This document shows, one piece after another, positions 8,435 through 17,744 of a stretch of DNA of 64,000 nucleotides; the stretch's first letter is position 1, and every line of letters begins with the position of its first letter. The stretch is from Pantoea latae (GTDB taxonomy: Bacteria; Pseudomonadota; Gammaproteobacteria; Enterobacterales; Enterobacteriaceae), in the NCBI RefSeq assembly GCF_002077695.1, contig NZ_MWUE01000015.1, positions 19,198-83,197 on the forward strand. Direction: 5' to 3'. The translations under genes were made by a program, and so were the position numbers. The notes under the pieces were generated by a model. It saw only the letters and a program-made list of their open reading frames with translations, was not told the DNA's origin and did no database searches.

Positions 8435-9373
8435 ATGTACACTTTTGACCAAGCCACTCTCGACGGCACTGGCGCTTTCCTGGTTGGCGAGCTTGAGCGC
8501 CTCGATCAGGAGCTGAACATGCCGCTGGTCGGTTACACGTGGTCGCGTGATATTCAGCTGCGCGAAGACGTGTCGATCGCCGATGACATCAGTTCTTTCA
8601 CCAACTCCACCTTTGCCGCAGCAGGTACGCCGAATCCGAACGGTAAAAACTGGATCGGCAAAGACTCCACCGCCATTGCTGGCCCGAACGTCGACATCGC
8701 AAAAACCGGCTTTCCGCTGACTCTGTGGGGCATGGAGCTGGGCTGGACCGTTGTTGAACTGGCTGCTGCTGCCAAAGTCGGTCGCCCGATCGATACGCAG
8801 AAATTCGATGCGATGCAGCTGAAATGGAACATGGACACCGACGAGCAGGTTTATCGCGGTGACAGCCAGCTGGGCGTGAAAGGTCTCCTCAACTACAACG
8901 GCGCGGCAGCCACTAACGCTCCGAAGACGTGGGCAACGTCCACGCCGGACGAAATCCGGGCGTCAATCAACCTGCTGCTCTCCAATGCCTGGGCGGCGTC
9001 TGGTTATACCATCGTCCCACGTGACCTGCTGCTGCCACCTGAGCAGTTCGCTCTGCTGTCCAGCATCATCGTTTCCTCAGCCGGTAACCAGTCACTGCTG
9101 ACCTACCTGCGCGAAAACACGATCGCCTTCCATCAGAACGGTGTTCCGCTGAACATCCGCGCGGTGAAATGGTTGAAAGGTGCAGGCACCGGCGGCACTG
9201 ACCGCATGATGGCTTACACCAACGATAAGAAGTTTGTGCGCTTCCCGATGGTTCCGCTGCTGAGCGTGCCGGTGCAGTATCGCGGCATTTACCAGCTGAC
9301 CACCTATTACGGCAAGCTGGGCGCTGTTGAGTCTCCGTATCCGGAAACCATGGCATATATGGACGGCATTTAA
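8435..9373 (+). CDS. Major capsid protein (DUF2184 family)
   Basis: Main shell protein, 312 residues, HK97-fold by family. The DUF2184 family signature is seen in FLVGELERLDQELNMPLVGY near the start, the middle segment TLWGMELGWTVVELAAAA, and the C-terminal PVQYRGIYQLTTYYGKLGAVE. A GGCCCC-GAAA-GGGGCC hairpin follows the stop and may stabilise this highly needed transcript. Confidence 0.85.
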   Translation: MYTFDQATLDGTGAFLVGELERLDQELNMPLVGYTWSRDIQLREDVSIADDISSFTNSTFAAAGTPNPNGKNWIGKDSTAIAGPNVDIAKTGFPLTLWGMELGWTVVELAAAAKVGRPIDTQKFDAMQLKWNMDTDEQVYRGDSQLGVKGLLNYNGAAATNAPKTWATSTPDEIRASINLLLSNAWAASGYTIVPRDLLLPPEQFALLSSIIVSSAGNQSLLTYLRENTIAFHQNGVPLNIRAVKWLKGAGTGGTDRMMAYTNDKKFVRFPMVPLLSVPVQYRGIYQLTTYYGKLGAVESPYPETMAYMDGI

Positions 9374-9380
9374 CCAACCC

Positions 9381-9396
9381 GGCCCCGAAAGGGGCC
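9381..9396 (+). other. Stable hairpin after the capsid gene
   Basis: A perfect 6-bp GGCCCC/GGGGCC stem is closed by GAAA. There is no T tract, so it is more likely an mRNA-stabilising or attenuating hairpin between the capsid gene and the next gene than a full terminator. Confidence 0.5.
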
Positions 9397-9410
9397 AACA
9401 GGAGTAGCAA

Positions 9411-9791
9411 ATGGCTAAGAAGACGATTCGCGTCCATACCCCGTTTAATTTCACATCTGAAGACGGCACCAGCCAGCGCTTTGAAACTGGCGAGCACACC
9501 GTTGACGAAAAAGTTGCCGATCACTGGTTTGTCACCGCGCACTCTGACGTTACCGGCAAGGCCAAGGCCAGCGCCGACACGAAAGAGTTTCAGGCACAAA
9601 TCGACAGCCTAACCGCGCAATTGGCAGAGAAAGACAAAGCGCATGGCGAGCTGCAGCAGTCGGTAGCGGAGAAGGACCAGACCATCGCCGACCTGACCGC
9701 GCAGCTGGCAACTCTGCAGGCGCCCGTAACTGAACCGGCAGCGGAAGGTGATGCTGATGGCAAGAAACCGAAATCTGCCGACAGTAAGTGA
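9411..9791 (+). CDS. STY1053-like phage-associated protein, coiled coil
   Basis: This 126-residue protein has two parts. Residues 1-45 (KKTIRVHTPFNFTSEDGTSQ, then a HWFVTAH motif) resemble the small STY1053-family proteins found downstream of DUF2184 capsids. Residues 60-105 form a long heptad-like coiled coil (IDSLTAQLAEKDKAHGELQQ and on). The role is unknown; a head or neck accessory protein is possible. It overlaps the next gene by 35 bases. Confidence 0.65.
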   Translation: MAKKTIRVHTPFNFTSEDGTSQRFETGEHTVDEKVADHWFVTAHSDVTGKAKASADTKEFQAQIDSLTAQLAEKDKAHGELQQSVAEKDQTIADLTAQLATLQAPVTEPAAEGDADGKKPKSADSK

Positions 9792-10161
9792 TTTTCGCCG
9801 CGACTTCCCGCAGTTCAGTGACGATACCAAATATCCCGATCCAGTAATCGAGTTCCGCCTTAACCTCGCCGACATGCTGATTGATGGCTCCGCCATGGGG
9901 AACATGTTCCCTTATCTGGCAGAGCTGTTTGTCGCGCATTACATGGTGCTGAATGCCGCTGATACGGCAGCAGGCGCGCTGGGTGGTGCTGGTGGCGCAA
10001 CGAGTGGCGTGGTCGCGTCCAAGTCGGTGGATAAAGTCAGCGTGAGCTACGACAACAGCGCGACGCTTAATGCCGATGCGGGCTTCTGGAACTTCTCCCG
10101 CTACGGCGCAGAATTCTGGCAGCTGCTGATGCTCTTCGGGTATGGCGGTATTCAGCTATGA
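9757..10161 (+). CDS. DUF4054 head completion/neck adaptor
   Basis: Probable head-tail adaptor at the neck, 134 residues. LPTVSDFRRDFPQFSD at the N-terminus, the LFVAHYMVLNAADTAAG helix and the terminal FWQLLMLFGYGGIQL are as in DUF4054. The ATG at 9757 has GGAAGG eight bases upstream; ATG 9751 and GTG 9748 are too close to that site. The stop overlaps the next start (ATGA). Confidence 0.78.
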   Translation: MARNRNLPTVSDFRRDFPQFSDDTKYPDPVIEFRLNLADMLIDGSAMGNMFPYLAELFVAHYMVLNAADTAAGALGGAGGATSGVVASKSVDKVSVSYDNSATLNADAGFWNFSRYGAEFWQLLMLFGYGGIQL

Positions 10162-10652
10162 AATCAGGCCTGACCATTCGCGCTGACACGGCGCAAAGCA
10201 TTCTGGACGCCCTTAAAACCCTCGCTAACAAGGATGTTCTGGTGGGCATCCCGGAATCAAAAGACGAGCGCGATGATGGCGACATCGGGAATGCGGCGAT
10301 CGGCTACATCAACGAGAACGGGTCGCCGGCGCAAAATATTCCGCCGCGCCCGCATCTCAAGCCTGGTGTGAAGTCGGTCGAGCAGGATTTCATGCCTCAC
10401 CTGAAGGCGGCCGCGCAGAAGGCGCTGGAAGGTAATGCGGAAGGGGCAGTGACGTCTCTCGATCGCGCCGGAACGGTGGCGGCCAATGGGGTGAAGCGTT
10501 ACATCACCATCACTGGGTTTACTCCCCTGGCTGACGCCACGATCGCCAACCGACTACGCCGGGGTCGTACTGGCAACAAGCCACTCATCGACACCGGCGA
10601 ATACCGCCGTTCCATAACGCACGTTGTGAGGGATAAAGATGCCGACACTTGA
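10158..10652 (+). CDS. Phage neck/minor tail morphogenesis protein
   Basis: This 164-residue protein has the features of HK97 gp10-like tail-completion proteins: a conserved DVLVGIPESK segment, then a PPRPHLKPGV motif, and a late RRGRTGNKPLIDTGEYRRSI motif. The first helix lies at residues 8-24. It overlaps genes on both sides by a few bases, as expected of translational coupling. Confidence 0.72.
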   Translation: MKSGLTIRADTAQSILDALKTLANKDVLVGIPESKDERDDGDIGNAAIGYINENGSPAQNIPPRPHLKPGVKSVEQDFMPHLKAAAQKALEGNAEGAVTSLDRAGTVAANGVKRYITITGFTPLADATIANRLRRGRTGNKPLIDTGEYRRSITHVVRDKDADT

Positions 10653-11022
10653 TGTAAGTGACGTTCTGCTGTCGCCTGAATTCCTCGATACGACGCTCGT
10701 GGTAAAGCGCAACGAGCAGACGGTTGATGATGATGGCTTTGCGGTAAATAAAACGACTGTGACGCCGTTTGGCGGTGTGGTGACGGTTGACCGCTCACTG
10801 GAGGCCCGTCGAATGCAGGCCGGTCAGGTGATTAATGGCGCAATCCTGATTATCACCACCTACCGGCTGAGCAGCGGCAATACCGGCATTGATGCCGACA
10901 TCGTGACTTATCGCGGTCGCGACTATCGCGTGACCTTTGTTGACCCGTACACGGCTTACGGCGCCGGTTTCGTCCAGGCGCATTGTGAGCTGCAGCCATT
11001 TGACGGAGGCCCGCGTGAGTAA
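10639..11022 (+). CDS. Phage neck / head-tail joining protein
   Basis: This 127-residue protein is mainly beta (TLVVKRNEQTVDDDGFAVNK, GAILIITTYRLSSG, IVTYRGRDYRVTFVDPY). No enzymatic motifs are present. Position between a gp10-like protein and the LIC_12616-like protein suggests a neck or tail-terminator role. Overlaps on both sides keep it in the operon. Confidence 0.6.
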   Translation: MPTLDVSDVLLSPEFLDTTLVVKRNEQTVDDDGFAVNKTTVTPFGGVVTVDRSLEARRMQAGQVINGAILIITTYRLSSGNTGIDADIVTYRGRDYRVTFVDPYTAYGAGFVQAHCELQPFDGGPRE

Positions 11023-11560
11023 CAGCAGCACATCAGCCGGGTATTTAACCCCTGTCAGCGCGTCGCAGGCTTATGACGAAGCGCTGGAGCGTGAACTAAG
11101 CCAGTGGGTGCGGGCATTGTCGGGATTGCCGGCAGGAGTGGTCCGCCCGCGCTGGACTGCGATTCAGGCGGCAATTCCTGCAGCGGACGTGGACTGGTGC
11201 GGCTTCGGCATTATCGGTTTCACTGCTGACAACGCTCCGGCATTCGTGCGGCAGACCGATGACAGTAATCAGCTGTGGCGCCATGAGGTGATCGAAACGC
11301 TCGCCTCGTTTTACGGCCCGCAAAGCCAGTCCATCGCGACGCTGTTCCGTGACGGGCTGTCGGTTGAGCAGAATAACGAAACCCTTAAAACCAACGAGCT
11401 GTCGCTTGCTGATTACAGTGAACTGACCGCTTTCCCCGAACTCATCAATAAACAGTGGGTGCGCCGGTACGACATCACCGTGCGCCTGCGCCGCAAAGTT
11501 ATCCGCGATTACGGCATCAAATCTCTGGTCAGCGCGCCAGTATCATTCTTTGGAGATTAA
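11015..11560 (+). CDS. Tail terminator/neck protein (LIC_12616-like)
   Basis: This 181-residue protein contains the SQWVRALSGLPAGVVRPRW and GIIGFTADNAPAFVRQ segments found in small neck proteins upstream of DUF3383 sheaths. GTG at 11015 is chosen because GGAGG lies five bases upstream and the gene then overlaps the previous stop by 8 bases. The next start is 3 bases after its stop. Confidence 0.68.
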   Translation: MSNSSTSAGYLTPVSASQAYDEALERELSQWVRALSGLPAGVVRPRWTAIQAAIPAADVDWCGFGIIGFTADNAPAFVRQTDDSNQLWRHEVIETLASFYGPQSQSIATLFRDGLSVEQNNETLKTNELSLADYSELTAFPELINKQWVRRYDITVRLRRKVIRDYGIKSLVSAPVSFFGD

Positions 11561-11563
11561 CCT

Positions 11564-12709
11564 ATGGCACAGGGCTTACCTGTATCCAACGTTGTGAACG
11601 TTGACGTGATCATGTCGCCCACTGCGGCGACGGGTCGTAATTTCGGTTCACTGCTCATCCTCGGCACATCCACAGTTATCCCTGTATCAGAGCGCATCCG
11701 CCTGTATACCGGGTCGGAAGAGATCGGCGCCGATTTTGGCGAGGACAGCCCGGAATATGCTGCCGCGCTGGTGTATTTTTCACAGTCACCGCAGCCTACG
11801 CAGGTTTATGTGGGTCGCTGGGCCAAGACCCTGGCCACGGACGAATCCGGTAGCGTGGAGACGCTGGCGCAGGCTATCACCGCCGTGCTTCAGTTCACCA
11901 ACTGGTATGGCTTAGCCATTGCCGACGACGAAGACCTCACTGCAGCGGAGATCACCGCGACCGCCGCAGCTATTCAGGCATCAAGCCTCAGCCGCGTGTT
12001 TGCCGTAACGTCTGACGATTCGGGCATTATCGACTCAGCGTCTACCACTGACATCGCCTCAACGCTCAAAGCCGCTGGCTACGGCCGCACTTTTGTTCAG
12101 TATTCGACGACGAGCAAGTATGCTGCGCTGTCAGCGTTCGGGCGCGCGTTTACCGTCAATTTCACCGGTAACAACACCACGATCACGCTGAAGTTCAAAA
12201 CAGAGCCGGGTGTGACGTATGAAACCCTGACCAGCTCACAAGCGGCGGCTGTCGATGCGAAAAACGCGAACGTTTACGTTTACTACGCGAACGATACGGC
12301 GATCCTGCAGCAGGGCGTGATGGCTAACGGCGATTTCTTCGATGAACGCCACGGCCTGGACTGGCTGCAAAACTACGTGCAGACCAACCTCTTCAATCTG
12401 TTGTGCACCTCAACCACCAAGATACCTCAGACAGAGGCCGGTATTACACGTTTGCTGTCGAACGTTGAGCAGTCACTGGATCAGGCTGTGTCGAATGGTC
12501 TGGTTGCCGCGGGCGTATGGAATGGCGGCGACATCGGCCAGATCACCGCAGGCGACACGCTGACCAAAGGCTATTACGTCTATGCGCAGCCGCTTTCTTC
12601 TCAGGCTCAGGCCGATCGCGAGGCTCGCAAATCACCGCTTATCCAGGCGGCTATTAAACTGGCCGGCGCGATTCATTACGCCGATGTTCAGATCAACGTT
12701 GTTCGCTAA
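11564..12709 (+). CDS. Contractile tail sheath protein (DUF3383)
   Basis: This 381-residue protein matches the DUF3383 pattern: an N-terminal [19 protein letters not shown], then NFGSLLILG, and late [16 protein letters not shown]. Sheath identity also rests on the tube protein that follows and on the baseplate J and spike genes, which together define a myovirus-type tail. Confidence 0.85.
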   Translation: MAQGLPVSNVVNVDVIMSPTAATGRNFGSLLILGTSTVIPVSERIRLYTGSEEIGADFGEDSPEYAAALVYFSQSPQPTQVYVGRWAKTLATDESGSVETLAQAITAVLQFTNWYGLAIADDEDLTAAEITATAAAIQASSLSRVFAVTSDDSGIIDSASTTDIASTLKAAGYGRTFVQYSTTSKYAALSAFGRAFTVNFTGNNTTITLKFKTEPGVTYETLTSSQAAAVDAKNANVYVYYANDTAILQQGVMANGDFFDERHGLDWLQNYVQTNLFNLLCTSTTKIPQTEAGITRLLSNVEQSLDQAVSNGLVAAGVWNGGDIGQITAGDTLTKGYYVYAQPLSSQAQADREARKSPLIQAAIKLAGAIHYADVQINVVR

Positions 12710-12719
12710 GGGGACATAA

Positions 12720-13160
12720 ATGGCGACTTATTCTTTTATGGACGTCGTCGCGTCCCTCACCGGACCGACTGGCTCTATCGACCTTGGTTATGGCTCTGCT
12801 AACTCCGAGGAAGGCATTACCGTCACCATGACGGAATCTAAAAACACCATGACGATCGGTGCTGATGGCGAGGTGATGCACAGCCTGCACGCAGGTAAAA
12901 GCGGCACCATAACAGTTACGCTGCTGAAAACCTCCCCGGTCAACAAAAAGCTGTCCCTGATGTACAACGCACAAAGCCAGTCCTCGGCACTGTGGGGCAA
13001 CAACGTCATCGTGCTGCGCAACCATGCGTCTGGTGATATCACCACTGCACGTTCGGTCGCGTTTCAGAAACAGCCAGACCATGCAGACGCCAAAGTAGGC
13101 AACACCAAATCTTGGGTGTTCGACTGCGGCAAAATCGACCAGGTTCTCGGGGAGTTCTAA
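12720..13160 (+). CDS. Tail tube protein (DUF3277-like)
   Basis: This 146-residue protein follows the sheath gene with a 10-base gap. The sequence is beta-rich, with YSFMDVVASLTGPTGSIDLG at the start, EGITVTMTESKNTMTIGADG in the middle and KTSWVFDCGK-like residues near the end. These are features of the inner-tube proteins of DUF3383-sheath phages. It polymerises inside the sheath. Confidence 0.75.
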   Translation: MATYSFMDVVASLTGPTGSIDLGYGSANSEEGITVTMTESKNTMTIGADGEVMHSLHAGKSGTITVTLLKTSPVNKKLSLMYNAQSQSSALWGNNVIVLRNHASGDITTARSVAFQKQPDHADAKVGNTKSWVFDCGKIDQVLGEF

Positions 13161-13163
13161 CAG

Positions 13164-13589
13164 ATGGAATTTGAAATTAACGGCGTGCAGTACCGCACCG
13201 CAAAGCTCAGCGTATTCGACCAGCTCAAAGTTTCCCGCAAACTACTCCCGGTTCTGGCTGGGTTGCTGGCTGACTTTCAGGGCATCAAAGCCGCGGCAGA
13301 AGGCGGTGACGTGTATAAGGCGATGGAAACCGCGTTGCCGAAAATCGCCGATTCACTGGCGGGCATGAGCGACGAAGACACAAACGCGATCATCTTCCCC
13401 TGTCTGTCTGTGGTTTCCCGCCAGAACGGTAAAGGTTGGTCGCCTGTCATGACGCAGGGAACCCTGATGTTCGATGACATCGAGCTGATGAGCATGCTGC
13501 AGATGGTTGGTCGGGTGGTAGGCGACAGTCTGGGAAATTTTTTGCCCGCACTCCCCGCCAGCGAGACTGCGGCCCCGCCAGCGGCCTGA
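13164..13589 (+). CDS. Tail assembly chaperone, short (G-like) form
   Basis: This 141-residue product of the 0 frame starts with MEFEINGVQYRTAKLSVFDQ, as in tail assembly chaperones that coat the tape measure protein. It ends just past a slippery run at 13535-13544. The -1 frame stays open beyond the 0-frame stop, so a longer fused form is expected (see the next entry). Confidence 0.8.
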   Translation: MEFEINGVQYRTAKLSVFDQLKVSRKLLPVLAGLLADFQGIKAAAEGGDVYKAMETALPKIADSLAGMSDEDTNAIIFPCLSVVSRQNGKGWSPVMTQGTLMFDDIELMSMLQMVGRVVGDSLGNFLPALPASETAAPPAA

Positions 13590-13777
13590 CGCTGGAATCA
13601 CTTCCCGACGGTGAAGACTTTCTGATGCGCCCGGTAGATGCCGGGTACATCAGCTATTCAGCCCTGAAGGATGGTTCGGTCGACCTGGCGGACATCGCCC
13701 GGATGAATGACTGGCTGGACCTGAAGGCAGACAACAATAACCGCATAGAGCGCTGGAGAGAGGCAAATGAACGCTGA
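13164..13777 (+). CDS. Tail assembly chaperone, -1 frameshift (G-T-like) form
   Basis: The slippery run is A-AAT-TTT-TTG at 13535-13544, read in frame 0 as AAT TTT TTG. It holds two overlapping slip sites, AAATTTT and TTTTTTG. A -1 slip gives a 204-residue protein whose tail includes DFLMRPVDAGYISYSALKDG and DLADIARMNDWLDLK. That tail reads to a stop at 13775-13777 and overlaps the tape-measure start (13767). The arrangement copies lambda gpG/gpGT: chaperone, slip site, T domain and then tape measure. Confidence 0.82.
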
Positions 13778-15815
13778 GACTATCAAGGATTTTCTGGTAA
13801 GCCTCGGCTTTCAGGTTGATGAGGCTGGCGCTCGCAAATTTGATACGGTCATCGCCGGAACAACCGCGCAGGCTATGAAACTGGGCGTAGCCGTTGAGGC
13901 TGCAGCGGTTTCCGTGGTTGCCTTTACTGCGAAAATCGCCAGCGGCCTTGACCAGCTCTACTGGGCGTCTCAGCGTACGGGCGCAACGGTCGCGGGCATT
14001 CAGGCGATCGGCTATGCTGCGGCTCAGGCCGGGTCGAGTGCAGAAGCTGCGCGCAGTTCTCTGGAAAGCCTTTCACGCTTCATGCGTAACAACCCCGGCG
14101 CCGAAGGCTTCCTGAATCGCCTGGGTGTGCAGACGCGTGACGCCAGCGGCAACATGCGGGATATGGCGTCCATCTTTACTGGCGTCGGCCAGCAGCTGAA
14201 CAAAATGCCTTACTACCGCGCTAATCAGTACGCGCAGATGCTGGGCATTGATGAAAACACCCTGATGGCAATGCGCCGCGGGATGGGGCAGTTTGGCGCG
14301 CAGTATACGCAAATGGCGAAAGCTATCGGCTTCAATGCTGACCAGGCGGCCGCCAGCTCTAACCGCTTCATGACTTCACTGCGTGCTTTCGGCCAGATGG
14401 CGGGGATGGCGCGCGACAAGATCGGTTCTAACCTGGCTGAGGGGCTTTCAGGCTCTATCGACACGCTGCGCAAGCAAATCGTCGACAACTTCCCGAAGAT
14501 TGAGCAGACGATTACCAGCGGCGTTAAAGGCATCCTGTGGCTGGCTGAGGTAATTGGCCGCGTCGTGTATCGGCTGATACAGGCCGGCGGGGACATCATG
14601 CAATGGTGGTCATCGCTGGATAAGTCAACGCAGCGCCTGATCGAAGTGTTTGGCGCGCTCGTTATCGCCTGGCGCATCCTGAACGGTGCGTTCGTGATGT
14701 CGCCGATAGGGATGATAACGTCGCTGGGCGTTGCTATTCTCGCGCTGTACGACGATTACAAAACGTGGAAGGAAGGCGGCCAGTCGCTAATCGACTGGAA
14801 GAAGTGGGAGCCACAGATCAAAGGCGCCATCAAAGGCGTCGACGATCTGAAAGATGCCGTTATGCGGCTGCTTGGTATTGACCCGCAGACATGGACAGCC
14901 AAATGGGACATGAGCAACCTCATGGAAAACCTCGGCGAGCTGTCCAAAATGCTCGACGGGATAGCGCGCCTGCTCAACGCCATTAAAGACGGCAGATGGA
15001 AAGATGCCTATGCAATCGGGCGTGAGCTGATAAATCAGGGGCAGGGTAATCCGGATGCATTACCTGCCGTGTCTGCCAGCGCAGACAGTGCTGCAGACTA
15101 TATCAAGGATAAAACCGGATTCGACCCGCGCAGCATCGGGGCGGCCATGAAAAGATGGTTCGGTGATAGCGCTGTCCAGCCGATGGCGGCGGAAGCATCT
15201 GGACCAGAGAGAATCTATCCGGTAAATGGCCCTGTGGAACAGTATGGGCAGTCTTTCAAGCGGCCTCAGGCGAGTAAGGAAGGCAGTCAGTTGCTGGGGT
15301 GGCTGCAACCGATGTTCGGCAAACTGGAACAGCTTTATCAGCTTCCTGCCGGACTGCTGAAAAGTGTTGCGATTACCGAGTCTGCAGGTAACCCGAATGC
15401 AATGTCCGGCGCCGGCGCGCAGGGTCTTTTCCAGCTGATGCCCGGCACGGCTAAGGATCTGGGCCTGCGTGGCAATGAAGCATTCGACCCGGTTAAGTCT
15501 GCCCAGGCTGCGGCAAAGTACCTCGCTCAGCTGCTAAAAGCCAATAACGACGACCTTCCCAGGGCGCTCGCGTCCTACAACTGGGGGATCGGGAACGTGC
15601 AGAAGCATGGCATGGCGCTAATGCCGGAGGAAACCCGGAATTACATCCCGCGCGTTCTCAGCAATATGCCTGCCAGTGGGGCCAGTGTTCATCAGGAGAC
15701 CGTTATCAACATCCATGGTGTATCTGATCCCCGAGAGGCCGGGAATATTGTGGCAGACAAACAGAATCAGGTTAGCGCTCGCGCTACTCAACAGCTTATG
15801 AGAAGAGGTGGCTAA
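13767..15815 (+). CDS. Tape measure protein with lytic transglycosylase domain
   Basis: This 682-residue protein sets tail length and is ejected with DNA. Residues 1-320 are helical, with Ala-rich coiled segments and hydrophobic stretches (IGMITSLGVAILALYDDY, about residues 313-330). Residues about 505-650 form a soluble-lytic-transglycosylase domain: Glu538 in AITESAGNPNAMSG is the likely catalytic acid, followed by GAQGLFQLMPGTA and LASYNWGIGNVQ. It should open peptidoglycan during DNA entry. The start overlaps the frameshift product. Confidence 0.9.
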   Translation: MNAETIKDFLVSLGFQVDEAGARKFDTVIAGTTAQAMKLGVAVEAAAVSVVAFTAKIASGLDQLYWASQRTGATVAGIQAIGYAAAQAGSSAEAARSSLESLSRFMRNNPGAEGFLNRLGVQTRDASGNMRDMASIFTGVGQQLNKMPYYRANQYAQMLGIDENTLMAMRRGMGQFGAQYTQMAKAIGFNADQAAASSNRFMTSLRAFGQMAGMARDKIGSNLAEGLSGSIDTLRKQIVDNFPKIEQTITSGVKGILWLAEVIGRVVYRLIQAGGDIMQWWSSLDKSTQRLIEVFGALVIAWRILNGAFVMSPIGMITSLGVAILALYDDYKTWKEGGQSLIDWKKWEPQIKGAIKGVDDLKDAVMRLLGIDPQTWTAKWDMSNLMENLGELSKMLDGIARLLNAIKDGRWKDAYAIGRELINQGQGNPDALPAVSASADSAADYIKDKTGFDPRSIGAAMKRWFGDSAVQPMAAEASGPERIYPVNGPVEQYGQSFKRPQASKEGSQLLGWLQPMFGKLEQLYQLPAGLLKSVAITESAGNPNAMSGAGAQGLFQLMPGTAKDLGLRGNEAFDPVKSAQAAAKYLAQLLKANNDDLPRALASYNWGIGNVQKHGMALMPEETRNYIPRVLSNMPASGASVHQETVINIHGVSDPREAGNIVADKQNQVSARATQQLMRRGG

Positions 15816-16411
15816 TGGATGTCCTGTCGGTGCTACTTCATCAGCGTTCGAGAAAGATAGGGATCATCATTCCCGACGTTGTTATCTCAGAAAAGCACAG
15901 CGATGTGCTCGAAATAACTGAGCATCCTGTTGAGCGACCAACCAGCAGCGGGACGGGTTTTGTGGCTGATCACGCTTATCGTCGAGCTTCTGAGCTTGTA
16001 ATGGAGGTGGGCTTTTCTGGCGGCGGCTCATTGCTGGATATGGTAGACACCTCGGCAATAGGCCTTTCAGTTGGGTCAGGACCAAAGGAAATTTACAGCC
16101 AGCTCCTAGAGCTGCAGCGCAGCAAAGAACCTTTCGATGTGGTGACCGGTAAGCGGCTTTATACCAACATGCTGATCCGCGTACTGGATGTAACGACTGA
16201 CCGTACATCGGAAAACGTGCTTATGGCCAGTGTGACTATGCGCGAGGTAATTACCACACAGGCTTTGACTATTACAGGTGCCTCAAAGGAAAACATGACA
16301 CAGGGGGCCAACACTAGTGCTGTGCAGGATGCAGGAGTGAAGTCAGCGAAACAACCCAGCCAGTCTCTGCTTAGCCAGGCAGCTTCGGCCGCACAGAGTA
16401 TTTTCTCATGA
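15815..16411 (+). CDS. Dit-like baseplate/distal tail protein
   Basis: This 198-residue protein has RKIGIIIPDVVISEKHSDVL and ITEHPVERPTSSGTGFVADH near the N-terminus. Such sequences are typical of the Dit-like N-terminal domain at the tail tip of contractile phages. The C-terminal 40 residues are Ser/Ala/Gln-rich. The start overlaps the tape-measure stop by one base and its stop overlaps the next start. Confidence 0.72.
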   Translation: MDVLSVLLHQRSRKIGIIIPDVVISEKHSDVLEITEHPVERPTSSGTGFVADHAYRRASELVMEVGFSGGGSLLDMVDTSAIGLSVGSGPKEIYSQLLELQRSKEPFDVVTGKRLYTNMLIRVLDVTTDRTSENVLMASVTMREVITTQALTITGASKENMTQGANTSAVQDAGVKSAKQPSQSLLSQAASAAQSIFS

Positions 16412-16710
16412 CAATCACCGAAATCCCTCTGCAGCCCCAGAACCAGACTTTTACCACAACGATCGCCGGAACCATCGTCAAGATGGCTATCATCTGGCGT
16501 GCTGATTGTTGGTATCTCGACATGTATAGCGCCGATGAGGTGCTTATTGTTGGCAGTATACCGCTGGTTACCGGGTGCGATCTGCTTGGCCAGTATGCTT
16601 ATCTGAATCTGGGTTTCTCCCTCTTTGTCGTCTGCGATGCACAGGGGCAGGATTACCCGACAGAGAATGATCTGGGCTCGGTCAGCCACCTTCTCATTAA
16701 AACGGAGTAA
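16408..16710 (+). CDS. Baseplate plug protein (DUF6983-like)
   Basis: This 100-residue beta-rich protein (FTTTIAGTIVKMAIIWRADC, WYLDMYSADEVLIVGSIPLV) resembles small baseplate plug proteins found beside the hub gene in this phage group. It overlaps the Dit-like gene by 4 bases and is 2 bases from the hub gene. Family naming is by resemblance; the baseplate role is inferred from position. Confidence 0.65.
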   Translation: MTITEIPLQPQNQTFTTTIAGTIVKMAIIWRADCWYLDMYSADEVLIVGSIPLVTGCDLLGQYAYLNLGFSLFVVCDAQGQDYPTENDLGSVSHLLIKTE

Positions 16711-16712
16711 GC

Positions 16713-17744
16713 ATGTCACAGAACTGGATGCGTCACTTTGAGCTGCAACTGCTGGATGATAAGGGGAATGGAATCTCCCTTACTGATTTAAAGGTCACCT
16801 TCAGCATACAGAAGATGCCCGCGACCATCTTCAACGGTTTTGTGGGTGACTTTAAAATCTACAACCTGTCTCAGGAAACCCAAAGCCGCGTCGCCCGGCA
16901 GGAATTCAGCCGTATTCAGGTCATCGCTGGCTATAATGGCAACCCTGATGATTTGGGAAACTACCCTGATCAGAATATCGGGACCATTTTTAACGGTGAC
17001 ATTCGTTTCACCGTGGCCGGAAAAGACAATATTACCGACTCCTGGATCATGCTTCAGTGCATCGACAGTTGGCAAGGGCATCTGTATGCAGGGGTAAGGA
17101 CCACCGTAGCCGCTGGCTGGAAATATTCTGACCTTTTCACTGCAGGCATGAAAACCTATGAGCCATACGGCATTACTGCCGGCTCAATTCCTGATTTTCC
17201 TGATACCGTATTCCCACGCGGTCGAGTGCTTCTCAGTAACACCGCCGACCTCATGAATAACATTGCTGGGCAATGCAAGGCCGACTGGTGGTATGAAAAC
17301 AATCAGGTGCACATGGTGCCTGAGACTAAATATATCGATGAGGTAGTGGTGCTGAATGCCAATACCGGGCTGATCGGAATGCCCCAGCAGACAATGGGAG
17401 CTGGCGTTAACGTGAGGTGCCTAATAAACCCAACCATCAAACTGGGCGGACTCGTTAGACTGGACCAAGCGTCGGTATACAGGACCGCGCTCAGTACTGA
17501 GCAAGTGGCTGGGCGGCAAGGAGCGGGCGGCATTCTGAAAGAGTCAGCATCAGATGGCAATCTGTACGTAGACGGGCTTGCAGGCGCGCAACCTGCTGCA
17601 ATTAATACGGATGGCGATTACATCGTAGGCAGCATTGATTATACTGGTGATACGCGAGGACAAAACTGGTATATGGACCTACTTTGCCTAGCTAAGGGAG
17701 CTAGAGAGCTCCAAAGCGTGTCTACTACTAATAAGGTTGCATAG
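16713..17744 (+). CDS. Baseplate hub protein (gpD/gp27-like)
   Basis: This 343-residue protein follows the plug gene and precedes two morons. The start MSQNWMRHFELQLLDDKGNG, the VTFSIQKMPATIFNGF stretch and the late GMPQQTMGAGVNVRCLINPT motif are as in hub proteins of Gp138-spike phages. The hub links tube and spike. Its stop (TAG) overlaps a GTG start of the next gene by one base. Confidence 0.78.
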   Translation: MSQNWMRHFELQLLDDKGNGISLTDLKVTFSIQKMPATIFNGFVGDFKIYNLSQETQSRVARQEFSRIQVIAGYNGNPDDLGNYPDQNIGTIFNGDIRFTVAGKDNITDSWIMLQCIDSWQGHLYAGVRTTVAAGWKYSDLFTAGMKTYEPYGITAGSIPDFPDTVFPRGRVLLSNTADLMNNIAGQCKADWWYENNQVHMVPETKYIDEVVVLNANTGLIGMPQQTMGAGVNVRCLINPTIKLGGLVRLDQASVYRTALSTEQVAGRQGAGGILKESASDGNLYVDGLAGAQPAAINTDGDYIVGSIDYTGDTRGQNWYMDLLCLAKGARELQSVSTTNKVA

